Shown here: positions 40,706-52,816 of the stretch, in pieces
Numbering within the stretch: the stretch's first letter is position 1
Layout: each line of letters opens with the position of its first letter
Origin: Gemmatimonadota bacterium
GTDB lineage: Bacteria; Gemmatimonadota; Gemmatimonadetes; Longimicrobiales; Gaopeijiaceae
Length of the DNA stretch: 64,000 bases
Reading direction: 5' to 3'
Assembly (NCBI GenBank): GCA_030827315.1
Contig: JAURER010000003.1
Coordinates: forward strand, 1 to 64,000
Notes under the pieces: generated by a model
What the model was told of the DNA's origin: nothing
Seen by the model: the letters and a program-made list of their open reading frames with translations, nothing else
The model's database searches: none
Position numbers and translations under genes: made by a program

Positions 40706-41971
40706 ATGACGATGGGTAACAAAGCAGGACCGAGGCGCGTGGTCGTCACGGGGATGGGGCTGGTGTGCCCCGTCGGCAACGACGTGGACACGAGCTGGAC
40801 CAACCTCCTCGCGGGCAGGAGCGGGGGGGGGCCGGTCACTCACTTCGAGGCGACCGAGGAATTCCCGTGCAGGATCGCCTGCGAGGTTAAGGGGTTCGAC
40901 CCCCTCGACTACCTCGACAAGCGTGACGTCAAGCGCCACGACCGCGTATCCCAGCTCGCGGTCGCGGCCTCCGCTCAGGCCCTCGCCTCGGCCGGTCTCG
41001 AGGGACCGCCGCCAGGCAGCGACCCGGAGCGGTTCGGGGTGATCTTCGGAAGCGGTATCGGGGGGATCTCGACCTTCGAGGAGCAGCACCGGAGGCTCAT
41101 CGAGCAGGGGCCCGGGCGCGTCAGCCCCTTCTTCATCCCGATGTTCATTCCGGACATCTCCGCCGGGCTCATTTCGATCCGGTGGGGTCTTCGGGGTCCG
41201 AACTACGCCACCGTTTCGGCGTGTGCCTCTTCAGCGCACGCGATCGGTGATGCGATGCGGCACATCCGCTACGGCGACGCCGACATCATGATCGCCGGCG
41301 GGGCCGAAGCGACCCTGACGCCCATGACCTTCGCGGGCTTCTGTGCGATGAAGGCGATGTCGACCCGCAACGACGATCCCGAGGGCGCCAGCCGGCCCTT
41401 CTCCGCCGACCGTGACGGGTTCGTGATGGGCGAAGGGGCCGGGGCGGTGATCCTCGAGTCGCTCGAGCACGCCGAGGCGCGAGGCGCCGAGATCCTGGGC
41501 GAGGTCGTGGGTTACGGGCTGAGCGCGGACGGCTATCACATTACCTCTCCGCCGCCCGGCGGCTACGGGGCCCAGGCGGCGATGCGCATGGCGATGAAGT
41601 ACGCTGGGGCGACCCCGGAGGATGTCGACTACGTCAATGCCCATGGCACGTCGACCATGGCGGACGCCATCGAGACCGAAGCGGTCAAGGAAGTGCTCGG
41701 CCCCCGCGCGTACGACATCGTCGTGGGGTCGACCAAGTCGATGACGGGACACCTTCTGGGTGCGGCCGGGGCGCTCGAGGCGATCGTGTCGCTCATGGTG
41801 TGCCGGACGGGAAAGATCCCGCCGACGGCCAACTTCTCCACGGCCGACCCGGCATGCGACCTCGAATACGCCCACGGTGGGATGATCGAACGACCGGTAC
41901 GCCTCGCTCTTTCGAACTCCTTCGGGTTCGGCGGACATAACGCCTGTCTCGCGCTCCGGGGCTGGAGCTGA
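40706..41971 (+). CDS. fabF: 3-oxoacyl-ACP synthase II
   Basis: RRVVVTGMGLVCPVGNDVDTSWTNLLAGRSG, NYATVSACASSAHAIGDAMRHIRYGDADIMIAGG, NAHGTSTMADAIETEAVKEVLG. Confidence 0.95.
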   Translation: MTMGNKAGPRRVVVTGMGLVCPVGNDVDTSWTNLLAGRSGGGPVTHFEATEEFPCRIACEVKGFDPLDYLDKRDVKRHDRVSQLAVAASAQALASAGLEGPPPGSDPERFGVIFGSGIGGISTFEEQHRRLIEQGPGRVSPFFIPMFIPDISAGLISIRWGLRGPNYATVSACASSAHAIGDAMRHIRYGDADIMIAGGAEATLTPMTFAGFCAMKAMSTRNDDPEGASRPFSADRDGFVMGEGAGAVILESLEHAEARGAEILGEVVGYGLSADGYHITSPPPGGYGAQAAMRMAMKYAGATPEDVDYVNAHGTSTMADAIETEAVKEVLGPRAYDIVVGSTKSMTGHLLGAAGALEAIVSLMVCRTGKIPPTANFSTADPACDLEYAHGGMIERPVRLALSNSFGFGGHNACLALRGWS

Positions 41972-41988
41972 GCGGACAGGACCGCTCG

Positions 41989-42513
41989 ATGACGAACCTT
42001 CGGGTCGGAACCGGCTACGATTCACATCGCTTCGACGCGGATCGTCCCCTCGTGCTGGGAGGCGTCAGCATCCCCGACCACCCGGGTCTCTCCGGGCACT
42101 CGGACGGGGACGCCGTCGCCCACGCCGTCATCGACGCAGTCCTGGGCGCGGCCGGCGCCGGCAACGTAGGCAGCCATTTTCCCCCTTCCGAAGCTCGATG
42201 GAAGGATGCGGATTCGATCGGCCTCCTCGAGCGGGCGGCGGCGGTCCTCAGAGGCCGCGACTGGCACGTCGTGAACGTGGACGTGACGGTGGTCTGCGAG
42301 AGCCCGAGGATCGCGCCCTGGGCCGATGCCATGCGCGCTCGGCTGTCGGGGGCGCTGGGGATCACCGGGACCCGGGTCTCCATCAAGGGCAAGACGAACG
42401 AGGGCATGGGTTGGATCGGCGCCGGTGAGGGCCTCGCGGTCCACGCGGTCGCCCTGGTGGAGCTCAACATCGGGGAGCGCGGCGCGGAACGGGGCGGCGC
42501 GGACGCCCTCTGA
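41989..42513 (+). CDS. ispF: 2-C-methyl-D-erythritol 2,4-cyclodiphosphate synthase
   Basis: RVGTGYDSHRFDADRPLVLGGVSIPDHPGLSGHSDGDAVAHAVIDAVLGAAGAGNVGSHFPPSE. Confidence 0.95.
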   Translation: MTNLRVGTGYDSHRFDADRPLVLGGVSIPDHPGLSGHSDGDAVAHAVIDAVLGAAGAGNVGSHFPPSEARWKDADSIGLLERAAAVLRGRDWHVVNVDVTVVCESPRIAPWADAMRARLSGALGITGTRVSIKGKTNEGMGWIGAGEGLAVHAVALVELNIGERGAERGGADAL

Positions 42514-42530
42514 ACGACTTCGTCTCCTGG

Positions 42531-43121
42531 ATGAGCGGCTTGCCCGACTGGGTCGTGTACCTCGTCCTGTGGGCCGGTGCCGCCATCGAGAACTTCCTTC
42601 CGGCCGTGCCCGCCGACACCTTCGTCGCGCTGGGGGGCTTTCTGGCCGGCGCCGGCGCTCTCGACGCGCGCTGGGTCGCGGTCGGCACGTGGGCGAGCAA
42701 CGCCGCCGGAGCCCTGTTCGTCTACAGGATGAGCCACCTTTACGGGAGGGCATTCTTCGAGCGCGGCCTCGGGCGCTACCTCCTGCGCCCTCACCAGATG
42801 GCGCGGATGGAGCGCTTCTACGCCCGGTGGGGCACCCCTGCCATCTTCTTCTCGCGCTTCCTTCCGGGCATCCGCGCCATCGTGCCGGTGTTCGCGGGGG
42901 TGACCCATCAGCCGTGGACGCACGTCGTGCCGCCGATCGTGGTCGCGTCCGCTCTCTGGTACGGCGGCCTCGTGCGCCTCGGCATGTTCGCCGGCAGGAA
43001 CCTCGAGCTGCTCGACGCGCTGCTGGCAAACGTGAACCGAACCCTCGCCGGAGTCGCCCTCTTTTTCGGGGCGGCCATGGTGGTCTGGTGGGTGCTGACG
43101 CGGCGGCCTCCGGATGGATGA
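42531..43121 (+). CDS. DedA/SNARE-associated family membrane protein
   Basis: IENFLPAVPADTFVALGGFLAG, FYARWGTPAIFFSRFLPGIRAIVPVFAGVT. Confidence 0.85.
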   Translation: MSGLPDWVVYLVLWAGAAIENFLPAVPADTFVALGGFLAGAGALDARWVAVGTWASNAAGALFVYRMSHLYGRAFFERGLGRYLLRPHQMARMERFYARWGTPAIFFSRFLPGIRAIVPVFAGVTHQPWTHVVPPIVVASALWYGGLVRLGMFAGRNLELLDALLANVNRTLAGVALFFGAAMVVWWVLTRRPPDG

Positions 43122-44022
43122 CGCCAGCGCGCGCGCCTTCCGGCTGGAGCCGTTTCAGGATCACCTGAACTTCGAGCGTGGGCTGTCCGCGCGTACGATC
43201 GCCGCGTACGGCAGGGATCTTCGACGCTGGATCGCGTTCGTGACCGCCGAGGGAGCGCGGCGGCCCTCGGACGTCGACACGGGAATGCTGCGGGCGTGGG
43301 TCTTCACACTCAGGGACGCGGGGCTGGCTGCGACCTCGATCCGGCGCGCCCAGTCCGCGGTGCGGACCTACTACGGATTCCTCCTGGCCGAGGGCCTCGT
43401 AGAGCACGACCCCACCGACCGACTCGAGTCGCCGCGTGCCGACCGTCGGCTTCCGGACTTTCTCGGGCGCGAGGAGACGGAACGCCTACTCGAGGCCCCG
43501 GACCCCGGCCACGCGCTGTACTGGAGGGATCGAGCCATTCTCGAGTTCCTCTACGCCACGGGCGTCCGCGTGTCCGAGCTGGCAGACCTTCCGATCTCCT
43601 CGCTGGACATGGACGACGGCTTCGCGCTCGTCTTCGGGAAGGGTTCCAAGGAGCGCCTGGTCCCGGTTGGCGCCCCCGCGCTCCGGGCGCTGCGCCGTTA
43701 CCTGACCGAAGTCCGACCGGGTCTCGACCGCGGAAAGGGGATGGGGCGGGTCTTCCTCAACGCCCGCGGAGGGCCCCTGCGCCGGGAGTCGGTCTGGGCC
43801 GTGGTCCGGAACGCGGCACGGCGCGCGGGAATCCGCCGCAAGGTCTCACCGCACACGCTCCGGCACACTTTCGCAACGCACCTGATCGAAGGCGGCGCTG
43901 ACCTCGCCGCGGTCCAGGAACTGCTCGGCCACGCCGACATCTCCACCACGCAGATCTACACGCACCTCGATCGGGCCTACCTGCGCGACCTGCACCGCCG
44001 CTTCCACCCTCGGAGCGGCTGA
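43114..44022 (+). CDS. XerC/XerD-type tyrosine recombinase
   Basis: FQDHLNFERGLSARTIAAYGRDL, ATGVRVSELADL, HTLRHTFATHLIEGGADLAAVQELLGHADISTTQIYTHLD. Confidence 0.93.
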   Translation: MDDASARAFRLEPFQDHLNFERGLSARTIAAYGRDLRRWIAFVTAEGARRPSDVDTGMLRAWVFTLRDAGLAATSIRRAQSAVRTYYGFLLAEGLVEHDPTDRLESPRADRRLPDFLGREETERLLEAPDPGHALYWRDRAILEFLYATGVRVSELADLPISSLDMDDGFALVFGKGSKERLVPVGAPALRALRRYLTEVRPGLDRGKGMGRVFLNARGGPLRRESVWAVVRNAARRAGIRRKVSPHTLRHTFATHLIEGGADLAAVQELLGHADISTTQIYTHLDRAYLRDLHRRFHPRSG

Positions 44023-44062
44023 CGGCCGCCGGCGCTCGTGGCGTCGCCCGGGAACGACGGCC

Positions 44063-45658
44063 TCAGCCGCCCCGGGGGCCCTGCGTGGCGCCCGGCTGCG
44101 CGTCCACCGCGCCGAACAGCTCCTGCTGCGACATCGTCGTCTCGATGAGGCGAATCGCTTCGGTCAGGACGGGATCGCGCCTCGTGCGGTAGTCCGCTTC
44201 CGCGCCGATGTCGCCCATGCGCTGCGCGACCGTCATGTCGAGACGCCAGAGCAGGTAATCGCGCACCTGCGGGTCGTCGACGTACTCGGCGCCGAGCCCC
44301 TCGGCGGCGAGCTGCCGCATCCAGGTCTCGAATTCCTCGGCGTGCACGCCGGGCCGGGCGCCCTCGGCGCGCCGCAGTGCCACGAGGGACAGCCCGTACT
44401 CCGCGATGCGAAGCCCAAGGGGGAACTCCTGTTCGTTGGTCGCGCGGATGAACTCCTGCTCGGTGGTCGTGAGGGTGTCGTCGGCGATCACGAGATCCGG
44501 GAAGATGCCCCCGCCGGAGATGAGCTGCCGGCCCGAAGCCGTGGCCACGCGGGGCAGGGTGTCGACGTCCTCGCCGACGGGCATCCCCTGGCGGTCGCGG
44601 TCGCGCTGCAGGGAGCGTCCGAGCGGGGTCAGCCACGAGCCGGTGGTGAAGCGCAGGCGGCGGCCATGCGGCAGGTTCATGACGGTCTGGACGACACCCT
44701 TTCCGAAGGTCCGTTCGCCGAGCACGACCGCTCGGTCGTAGTCCTGGAGCGCGCCGGCGAGGATCTCGGCCCCGGAGGCGGTGAACTCGTCGACCAGGAT
44801 CACCACCGGCAGATCCGGGACCAGGGCCGGCCAGCGGTCTCCGTACGAGTCCGTCTCGGGCGTCGCCGCGCTTCCCCCGGGCACGCGCTGAACCGTGCTG
44901 GCCAGCGTCGAGCCGGGCTTCAGGAAGAGGTCGGCGAGCATGAGCGACTCGTCGAGGAAGCCGCCCGGGTTGCGGCGCAGGTCGATGATGAGACCCTTGC
45001 GGCCCTGGAGAACGCCGAGCGCCTCGTTCATCTCGCGTGCGGCGTTGCGCGCGACGCGATCCATGATCACGTACCCGATGTCACCCTGCAGGACGCCATA
45101 CTCGACGGCCGGCACGTGCACCTCGGCTCGGGTGATCACGTAGGTCCGCGGCTCCGCGTACCCGGCACGCCGGATGCGCACGTTGACCTCCGTACCGACC
45201 GGGCCGCGAATCGAATCGGCGGCCATGTCGGTGTTCCACTCGGTGGCGTCGTACTGGTTCACTCCGACGATCACGTCGCCGATCATGATGCCGTGCTCGC
45301 TGGCGGGGAATCCACGGAAGACACCGGTGATCGTGATCTCGTCGTTGAGCATCGTGATCTGCAGCCCGATGCCCGAGTAGTTGCCGGTCGTCCCCTCCTC
45401 CCAGGCCTCCGCCTCCTGCGGCGTGAAGAGCTCCGCATACGGATCGTTGAGGGCGTCGATCAGCCCGTCGATGGCCGCTTCCCAGAGAATGGAGTCGCTG
45501 AACGCCTCCATGTGCATCCTGGAGATCGCCTCGACCGCGCTGGAAAGCACCTCGACCTGAGCGGGGCGCTCCGGCGACTCCTGGGCGGCGAGCTCCTGCG
45601 CCTGAAGCGCGGGGAGCGCGAGCGTGAGGCCGGCAACTGCGGCGAATCTCATGATCAT
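44063..45658 (-). CDS. S41 family C-terminal processing peptidase with PDZ domain
   Basis: Signal peptide; GIGLQITMLNDEITITGVFRGFPASEHGIMIGDVIVGVN (PDZ), LIIDLRRNPGGFLDESLMLAD, VDEFTASGAEILAGALQDYDRAVVLGERTFGKGVVQT. Confidence 0.9.
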   Translation of the reverse strand: MIMRFAAVAGLTLALPALQAQELAAQESPERPAQVEVLSSAVEAISRMHMEAFSDSILWEAAIDGLIDALNDPYAELFTPQEAEAWEEGTTGNYSGIGLQITMLNDEITITGVFRGFPASEHGIMIGDVIVGVNQYDATEWNTDMAADSIRGPVGTEVNVRIRRAGYAEPRTYVITRAEVHVPAVEYGVLQGDIGYVIMDRVARNAAREMNEALGVLQGRKGLIIDLRRNPGGFLDESLMLADLFLKPGSTLASTVQRVPGGSAATPETDSYGDRWPALVPDLPVVILVDEFTASGAEILAGALQDYDRAVVLGERTFGKGVVQTVMNLPHGRRLRFTTGSWLTPLGRSLQRDRDRQGMPVGEDVDTLPRVATASGRQLISGGGIFPDLVIADDTLTTTEQEFIRATNEQEFPLGLRIAEYGLSLVALRRAEGARPGVHAEEFETWMRQLAAEGLGAEYVDDPQVRDYLLWRLDMTVAQRMGDIGAEADYRTRRDPVLTEAIRLIETTMSQQELFGAVDAQPGATQGPRGG

Positions 45659-45819
45659 GCGAAGCCCTTCCGGGTCATTGTCGTCATTGCCGTCTTCTAA
45701 CCCCCCGCGGGGAGAGGGCGTTCCGGTCCTGCATGCGCGGCACCGAAAACGGTATCTTCGTACGCCGCATCCATGACCGATCGCGCCGCCACGAACAGAC
45801 CGATACGACGGTCCCGTCC

Positions 45820-47625
45820 ATGAATCAAGCTCACGCCCGCCCGCCCCTGCGTGTCGCGCTCGCGCAGCTCAAGCCCCGCAAGGGCGACGTCGCGGGCAAT
45901 CTCGAGCGGGTGCGCACCGTAGCGCTCGACGCCCGGGCCGAAGCGGACATCGTCGTCTTCCCGGAGAGCGTCCTCTCGGGCTACTTCCTCGAGGGCGGGG
46001 TCGCGGATGCCGCGCGCACGGCCGAGCAGGTCGCCGCCGGTCTGGGCGTTCCGCCCGACGACGCGCCCGATGTGGTCATCGGCTTCTACGAGCGCCGGCG
46101 ACGCCGGCTCCACAACAGTGTCGCTTGGCTCGAGCCGCAGGGGGACCGGTTTGCCGTCCGCCACGTGCACCGCAAGATGTTTCTGCCCACGTACGGCGTC
46201 TTCGACGAGGCCCGCTTCGTGGAGCCGGGTACCGACCTCCGCGCGTTCGACACGCGGTTCGGCCGGGTCGGCATGCTCGTGTGCGAGGATGCCTGGCACT
46301 CGCTGCCCGGGACCATCCTGGCCCTGGGAGGCGCCGAACTGATCGTGGTCGTGAGCGCCTCCCCCGCTCGAGGCTTCCTCCCTTCGGGGGGCGGGCTTCC
46401 GATCAACCTCGAGCAGTGGGACCGGCTGGCGCCCGCGATGGCGTCCGAGCACGGGGTCTTCGTCGCAGTGGCACAGCTCGCGGGCTCGGAAGGAGGCAAG
46501 CTCTTCCCGGGTGGTTCGATCGCCGCAGGTCCCGACGGACGGGTCGTGGCACGGGGTCCGCTGTTCGAAGAGGGCGTGACCGTGGCCTCCCTCGACGCCA
46601 CCGAGATCGACCGGACGCGCGCTGCGACTCCGCTCCTCTCGGACCTCGAGCAGGTGCTGCCGCATCTCGAGCGCTCGCTGCAGGCGGCCCTGGGCCGAGG
46701 GACGCCCGAGGAGGAAGAGGGCGGGGCGGACTCTTCGGGGAACGGGGCGCCCGCCGTGCTGGGCGGCACGGGCGAGCACACCGGTGACAACCCCGCGCTG
46801 CACGACGCGGCCATCCTCGAGATGGACCTCGAGCTCGTGGAACGGACGCTGGTGGAGTTCATCAGGGAGGAAGTCCGTCGGCGACGCGGATTCCAGCGCG
46901 TGGTGGTGGGGGTGTCCGGCGGTGTCGACTCGGCGGTCTCCCTCTTCCTGGCCTGCCGCGCCCTCGGTCCCGAGAACGTTTATGGGTTTCGGCTTCCGTA
47001 CCGGACGTCGAGCCCGGAGAGTCTGGAGCACGCCGAGCTCGCGCTCGACGCGACCGGAGCACACGCGCGTACCATCGAGATCTCCGACTCCATCGACCGA
47101 TACGTCGAGCGCTACGAGCCCGACATCTCGCCGCTGCGCAGGGGCAACCTCATGGCGCGGCTGAGAGCCGTCATACTTTTCGACCAGTCGGCCCGGATTC
47201 ACGCGCTGCCCCTCGGCACGGGAAACAAGAGCGAGCGACTGCTCGGCTACTTCACGTGGCACGCCGACGACTCCCCTCCGATCAATCCCATCGGAGATCT
47301 CTTCAAGACGCAGGTCTGGGCGCTCGCCCGGCACCTCGGCGTACCCGACGTCATCATCGAGAAGCCGGCCACCGCCGACCTCGTGAAAGGCGTCACCGAC
47401 GAGGACGAGATGGGCGTTTCGTACGCCCAGGCCGACCCGATCCTGCACTGGATGATCCGAGGGTACGGTCCCGGCGATCTCGAGCGTGCCGGCTTCGACG
47501 CGACTGCTGTGGAGGTGGTGCGCCGAAGGCTCGACTCCACGCACTGGAAGCGGGAGCTGCCCACGGTTGCCGTCCTTTCTTCGAGCGCGATCGGCGAGTT
47601 CTACCTGAGGCCGGTCGACTACTGA
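45820..47625 (+). CDS. nadE: Glutamine-dependent NAD+ synthase (nitrilase + NAD synthetase domains)
   Basis: FPESVLSG, HRKMFLPTYGVFDE, VCEDAW; VGVSGGVDSAVSLFLACRALG, LGTGNKSERLLGYFT, NPIGDLFKTQVWALARHLGVP. Confidence 0.92.
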   Translation: MNQAHARPPLRVALAQLKPRKGDVAGNLERVRTVALDARAEADIVVFPESVLSGYFLEGGVADAARTAEQVAAGLGVPPDDAPDVVIGFYERRRRRLHNSVAWLEPQGDRFAVRHVHRKMFLPTYGVFDEARFVEPGTDLRAFDTRFGRVGMLVCEDAWHSLPGTILALGGAELIVVVSASPARGFLPSGGGLPINLEQWDRLAPAMASEHGVFVAVAQLAGSEGGKLFPGGSIAAGPDGRVVARGPLFEEGVTVASLDATEIDRTRAATPLLSDLEQVLPHLERSLQAALGRGTPEEEEGGADSSGNGAPAVLGGTGEHTGDNPALHDAAILEMDLELVERTLVEFIREEVRRRRGFQRVVVGVSGGVDSAVSLFLACRALGPENVYGFRLPYRTSSPESLEHAELALDATGAHARTIEISDSIDRYVERYEPDISPLRRGNLMARLRAVILFDQSARIHALPLGTGNKSERLLGYFTWHADDSPPINPIGDLFKTQVWALARHLGVPDVIIEKPATADLVKGVTDEDEMGVSYAQADPILHWMIRGYGPGDLERAGFDATAVEVVRRRLDSTHWKRELPTVAVLSSSAIGEFYLRPVDY

Positions 47626-47683
47626 CCGGTGGGTCTTCAGGGGTGTGCGCCCCGGTCAGCTGCCGGAGTCGACCCTTCCCGCA

Positions 47684-48823
47684 CTACACGGCGGCCTTCA
47701 GGGTACGGCGCATCTGCTCCAGCAGGGGCAGGGGGGTCAGCTCCCCGTCGATGATGGAGGCGAGCTCCTCCTCCCGGCGCCAGTGCGCCTCGAGCTCCGC
47801 GAGCTCCAGCTCCAGGAGGTGCTGCTCGTTCCGCTCGTTCGCGGCGATTTCCAGTGCGATCCCGCCCGTGCGCCCGAGATCCCCGAGCCGCTTCCCGTCG
47901 CGGACCACGATGCGCTGCAGGTCGGACGCGGATCCCGCTTCCTGGATCAGGCGCGACGCCGTGCGCACGCGCTGCTCGGACGCGCCTGCAAAGTGGTGGT
48001 AGGCGAGGATTCGACGCAGTGTACGCGTGGCTTCGTCGCCCGTGAGGCGCAGACCCGCGTCCCGGTAGAGACCGCACCGCGGACACCTTGCCACGAGGTC
48101 GACGTCGCCGTCGCCTGAACCGGGGAAGAGCCCGACACCGTGACGGTCCCGGTAGTCGAGGGCGCGGAAGGGATGGTCGCAGCTCGGGCAGCGCTCCTCG
48201 CCACGCCACGCCGAGGTCCCGAACCGGAGCCAGCGGGCCCCGTCCCGGAGCGTGTCGCCCCCGTTGTTCATGATCAGCCAGATCCCGAACAGGGAGACGC
48301 CGCCGGCCGCCCAGCCTCCCAGTACCACGGCGCCGGCCGCCACGGTGCCGACCGTGCCGAGCTGCTTCCACTTCCGCCTCCGTGCGGCGAGCTCTCGCCC
48401 GTAGCGCCACCACGCCTCTTCCGTGCGCTGCGCCCGGCCCACGCGCACGACCTCGATACGACCCGCCCGAAGGAGGGCGATGTTGTCGGTCTGCGAAAGG
48501 AGTCGCGCTCGGTCGCGGGTCAGCTTTTCCAGCTCGTCGAGGGCTTCCCAGCGCGCGTCGATCGGCATGAGGGACCAGCGGCGGCACGTTCCGCACACCA
48601 CCCACAGACGACCCCGGTCCGGATCGAAGGCCAGGCGTCTCCCCAGAGGGACCCGCTCCAGTTCCTCGTTCGCCACGAAAGGCGAGGAGCACACGAGGCA
48701 GCGTCTGTACACGGGCTCGATCCAGTTGGGGAGCGGCAGGCTGCGTGGGGCGCGGGGCTGGCGATCCCTGCGATACACGCGAGAATACCCCCGGGTCCCA
48801 TCCCCCGCTGCCGTCGCCGTCAT
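47684..48823 (-). CDS. Unknown protein with two CxxC-pair zinc ribbons flanking a hydrophobic segment
   Basis: RRCLVCSSPF...VVCGTCRRW; hydrophobic LGTVGTVAAGAVVLGGWAAGGVSLFGIWLIM; ERCPSCDHPF...ARCPRCGLYRDAG; helical C-terminus. Confidence 0.65.
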   Translation of the reverse strand: MTATAAGDGTRGYSRVYRRDRQPRAPRSLPLPNWIEPVYRRCLVCSSPFVANEELERVPLGRRLAFDPDRGRLWVVCGTCRRWSLMPIDARWEALDELEKLTRDRARLLSQTDNIALLRAGRIEVVRVGRAQRTEEAWWRYGRELAARRRKWKQLGTVGTVAAGAVVLGGWAAGGVSLFGIWLIMNNGGDTLRDGARWLRFGTSAWRGEERCPSCDHPFRALDYRDRHGVGLFPGSGDGDVDLVARCPRCGLYRDAGLRLTGDEATRTLRRILAYHHFAGASEQRVRTASRLIQEAGSASDLQRIVVRDGKRLGDLGRTGGIALEIAANERNEQHLLELELAELEAHWRREEELASIIDGELTPLPLLEQMRRTLKAAV

Positions 48824-49400
48824 GCTGCTGGTCATCGACAACTACGACTCGTTCACGTTCAACCTGGTCCAGGCGCTCGGCGCGCTGGGCGCGGATCCCG
48901 TGGTCGTCCGCAACGACGAACGCTCTCTCGACGACCTCGCGAAGCTGGCCCCGGAGCGGGTCGTGGTGTCCCCGGGACCCTGCACGCCCCGCGAGGCGGG
49001 CGTCAGCGTCGAGGCCTTCCAGCGCTTCGGCGCGGCGGGGATTCCCATGCTCGGCGTCTGCCTCGGCCATCAGAGCCTCGGCGAGTCGTTCGGAGGCCGG
49101 ACTGTTCGGGCTCGGCGTGTCCTGCACGGCAAGACCGGTCCGGTGCGCCACGCCGGCGCGGAGCTCTTCCGTGGCATTCCCTCGCCCTTCGCCGTGGCGC
49201 GATACCACTCTCTGGTCACCGACGCCGCCGCGCTGCCCGGGGAGCTCGAGCCGGTCGCATGGAGCGCCGATCCCGCGGACGATGGAGAAATCCAGGCGAT
49301 CCGTCATCGCGCCCTTCCGCTCTGGGGTGTGCAGTTCCACCCCGAATCGCTCTTCGGCGAGCACGGGACCGCTCTCCTGCGCAATTTCCTCGCGCTATGA
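48822..49400 (+). CDS. Anthranilate/aminodeoxychorismate synthase component II (glutamine amidotransferase)
   Basis: MLLVIDNYDSFTFNLVQALGALGADPVVVRND, VVSPGPCTPREAGVS, LGVCLGHQSLGESFGG, GVQFHPESLFGEHGTALLRNFL. Confidence 0.92.
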   Translation: MLLVIDNYDSFTFNLVQALGALGADPVVVRNDERSLDDLAKLAPERVVVSPGPCTPREAGVSVEAFQRFGAAGIPMLGVCLGHQSLGESFGGRTVRARRVLHGKTGPVRHAGAELFRGIPSPFAVARYHSLVTDAAALPGELEPVAWSADPADDGEIQAIRHRALPLWGVQFHPESLFGEHGTALLRNFLAL

Positions 49401-49463
49401 CCGCGTTCGAGGGCACTCCACGGTGCGCCGGCCGGGCCGGTGGGGCCGGACCGTGTCTCGCGG

Positions 49464-49493
49464 TTGACCCTCACCCTCCGGTTCCGGTAGGTT
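49464..49493 (+). promoter_or_regulatory. Sigma70-like promoter for the kds/lpt cluster
   Basis: TTGACC (49464-49469), N18, TAGGTT (49488-49493), upstream of kdsB. Confidence 0.5.
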
Positions 49494-49547
49494 ACCCGGC
49501 GTGAATCGTGCATCTACGCTCCGCCTCTCCGGCTCCGGAAACACGCC

Positions 49548-51991
<2,444 letters not shown>

Positions 51992-52015
51992 CCACGCCCT
52001 GCGAGGAATGACCCG

Positions 52016-52816
52016 ATGTTCGATCGATTCGTGCTCGTCGCGGGCCCGTGCCAGCTCGAGGAAGATGCGCTGAACCTCGAGGTCGCCGAGGCGCTCGCCA
52101 TCCTCGCCCGGGACACGGGGATGCCGGTCGTCTTCAAGGCGTCCTTCGACAAGGCGAACCGGTCCAGGCTGGACGCCCCCCGTGGGCCGGGACTCGAGGC
52201 GGGTCTGCGACGTCTCGAACGGGTCCGCGCCGAGACCGGCCTCCCGCTGCTGACGGACATCCACGAACCCCAGCAGGCGGACCCGGTCGGAGCGGTAGTC
52301 GACGTCATCCAGATTCCGGCCTTTCTGTGTCGCCAGACCGACCTTCTCGTCGCGGCGGGCCGCACCGGAAGGGCGGTGAACGTGAAGAAGGGGCAGTGGA
52401 TGGCACCCGAGGAGATGGCCGGGGCCATCGAGAAGGCGCGGGTATCCGGAGCGGCCGCGGTGACGGTCACCGAGCGCGGTACCAGTCACGGATACGGCGA
52501 CCTCGTGGTCGACATGCGCTCGTTCGCGCGCCTCCGGCAGGCCACCGGCGCGCCCGCGATCTTCGACGGAACACACTCGGTCCAGCGTCCCGGCAAAGCG
52601 GAGGGATCGAGCGGAGGCGACCCACAGCACATCCCGGCGCTCGTCCGGGCGGCCGTGGCGGCCGGCTGCGACGGGCTCTTCATCGAAACGCACCCCGATC
52701 CGTCCCGCGCGCCGTCGGATGGCACGAACATGCTCCCGCTCGATCGTCTGCCGGCGCTCATCGACGACGTTCGCAGGATCCGCGAGGCCCTCGCCGCGGG
52801 AGAGGGCCCCCGATGA
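52016..52816 (+). CDS. kdsA: 3-deoxy-8-phosphooctulonate synthase
   Basis: FVLVAGPCQLEE, VFKASFDKANRSRLDAPRGPGLEAGLRRLERVRAETGLPLLTDIHEP, TERGTSHGYGDLVVDMRS. Confidence 0.95.
   Translation: MFDRFVLVAGPCQLEEDALNLEVAEALAILARDTGMPVVFKASFDKANRSRLDAPRGPGLEAGLRRLERVRAETGLPLLTDIHEPQQADPVGAVVDVIQIPAFLCRQTDLLVAAGRTGRAVNVKKGQWMAPEEMAGAIEKARVSGAAAVTVTERGTSHGYGDLVVDMRSFARLRQATGAPAIFDGTHSVQRPGKAEGSSGGDPQHIPALVRAAVAAGCDGLFIETHPDPSRAPSDGTNMLPLDRLPALIDDVRRIREALAAGEGPR

Noticed and set aside
40823-40831. G9 tract in fabF as a phase-variation switch
   Set aside because: The gene is likely essential and the frame is intact; a chance run in GC-rich DNA is more likely.
43114-44022. Tyrosine recombinase as evidence of an integrated element
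   Set aside because: The sequence is housekeeping XerC/D-like, sits in a core-gene operon, and has no tRNA, att repeats or cargo genes around it.
45730-45758. Possible promoter upstream of nadE (TATCTT at 45753)
   Set aside because: The -10 resembles that of dcd, but the position 17-18 bp upstream (TGCATG/CTGCAT) is not a credible -35.
45697-47544. 615-aa minus-strand ORF opposite nadE
   Set aside because: Same antisense artefact; the plus strand is clearly NAD synthase.
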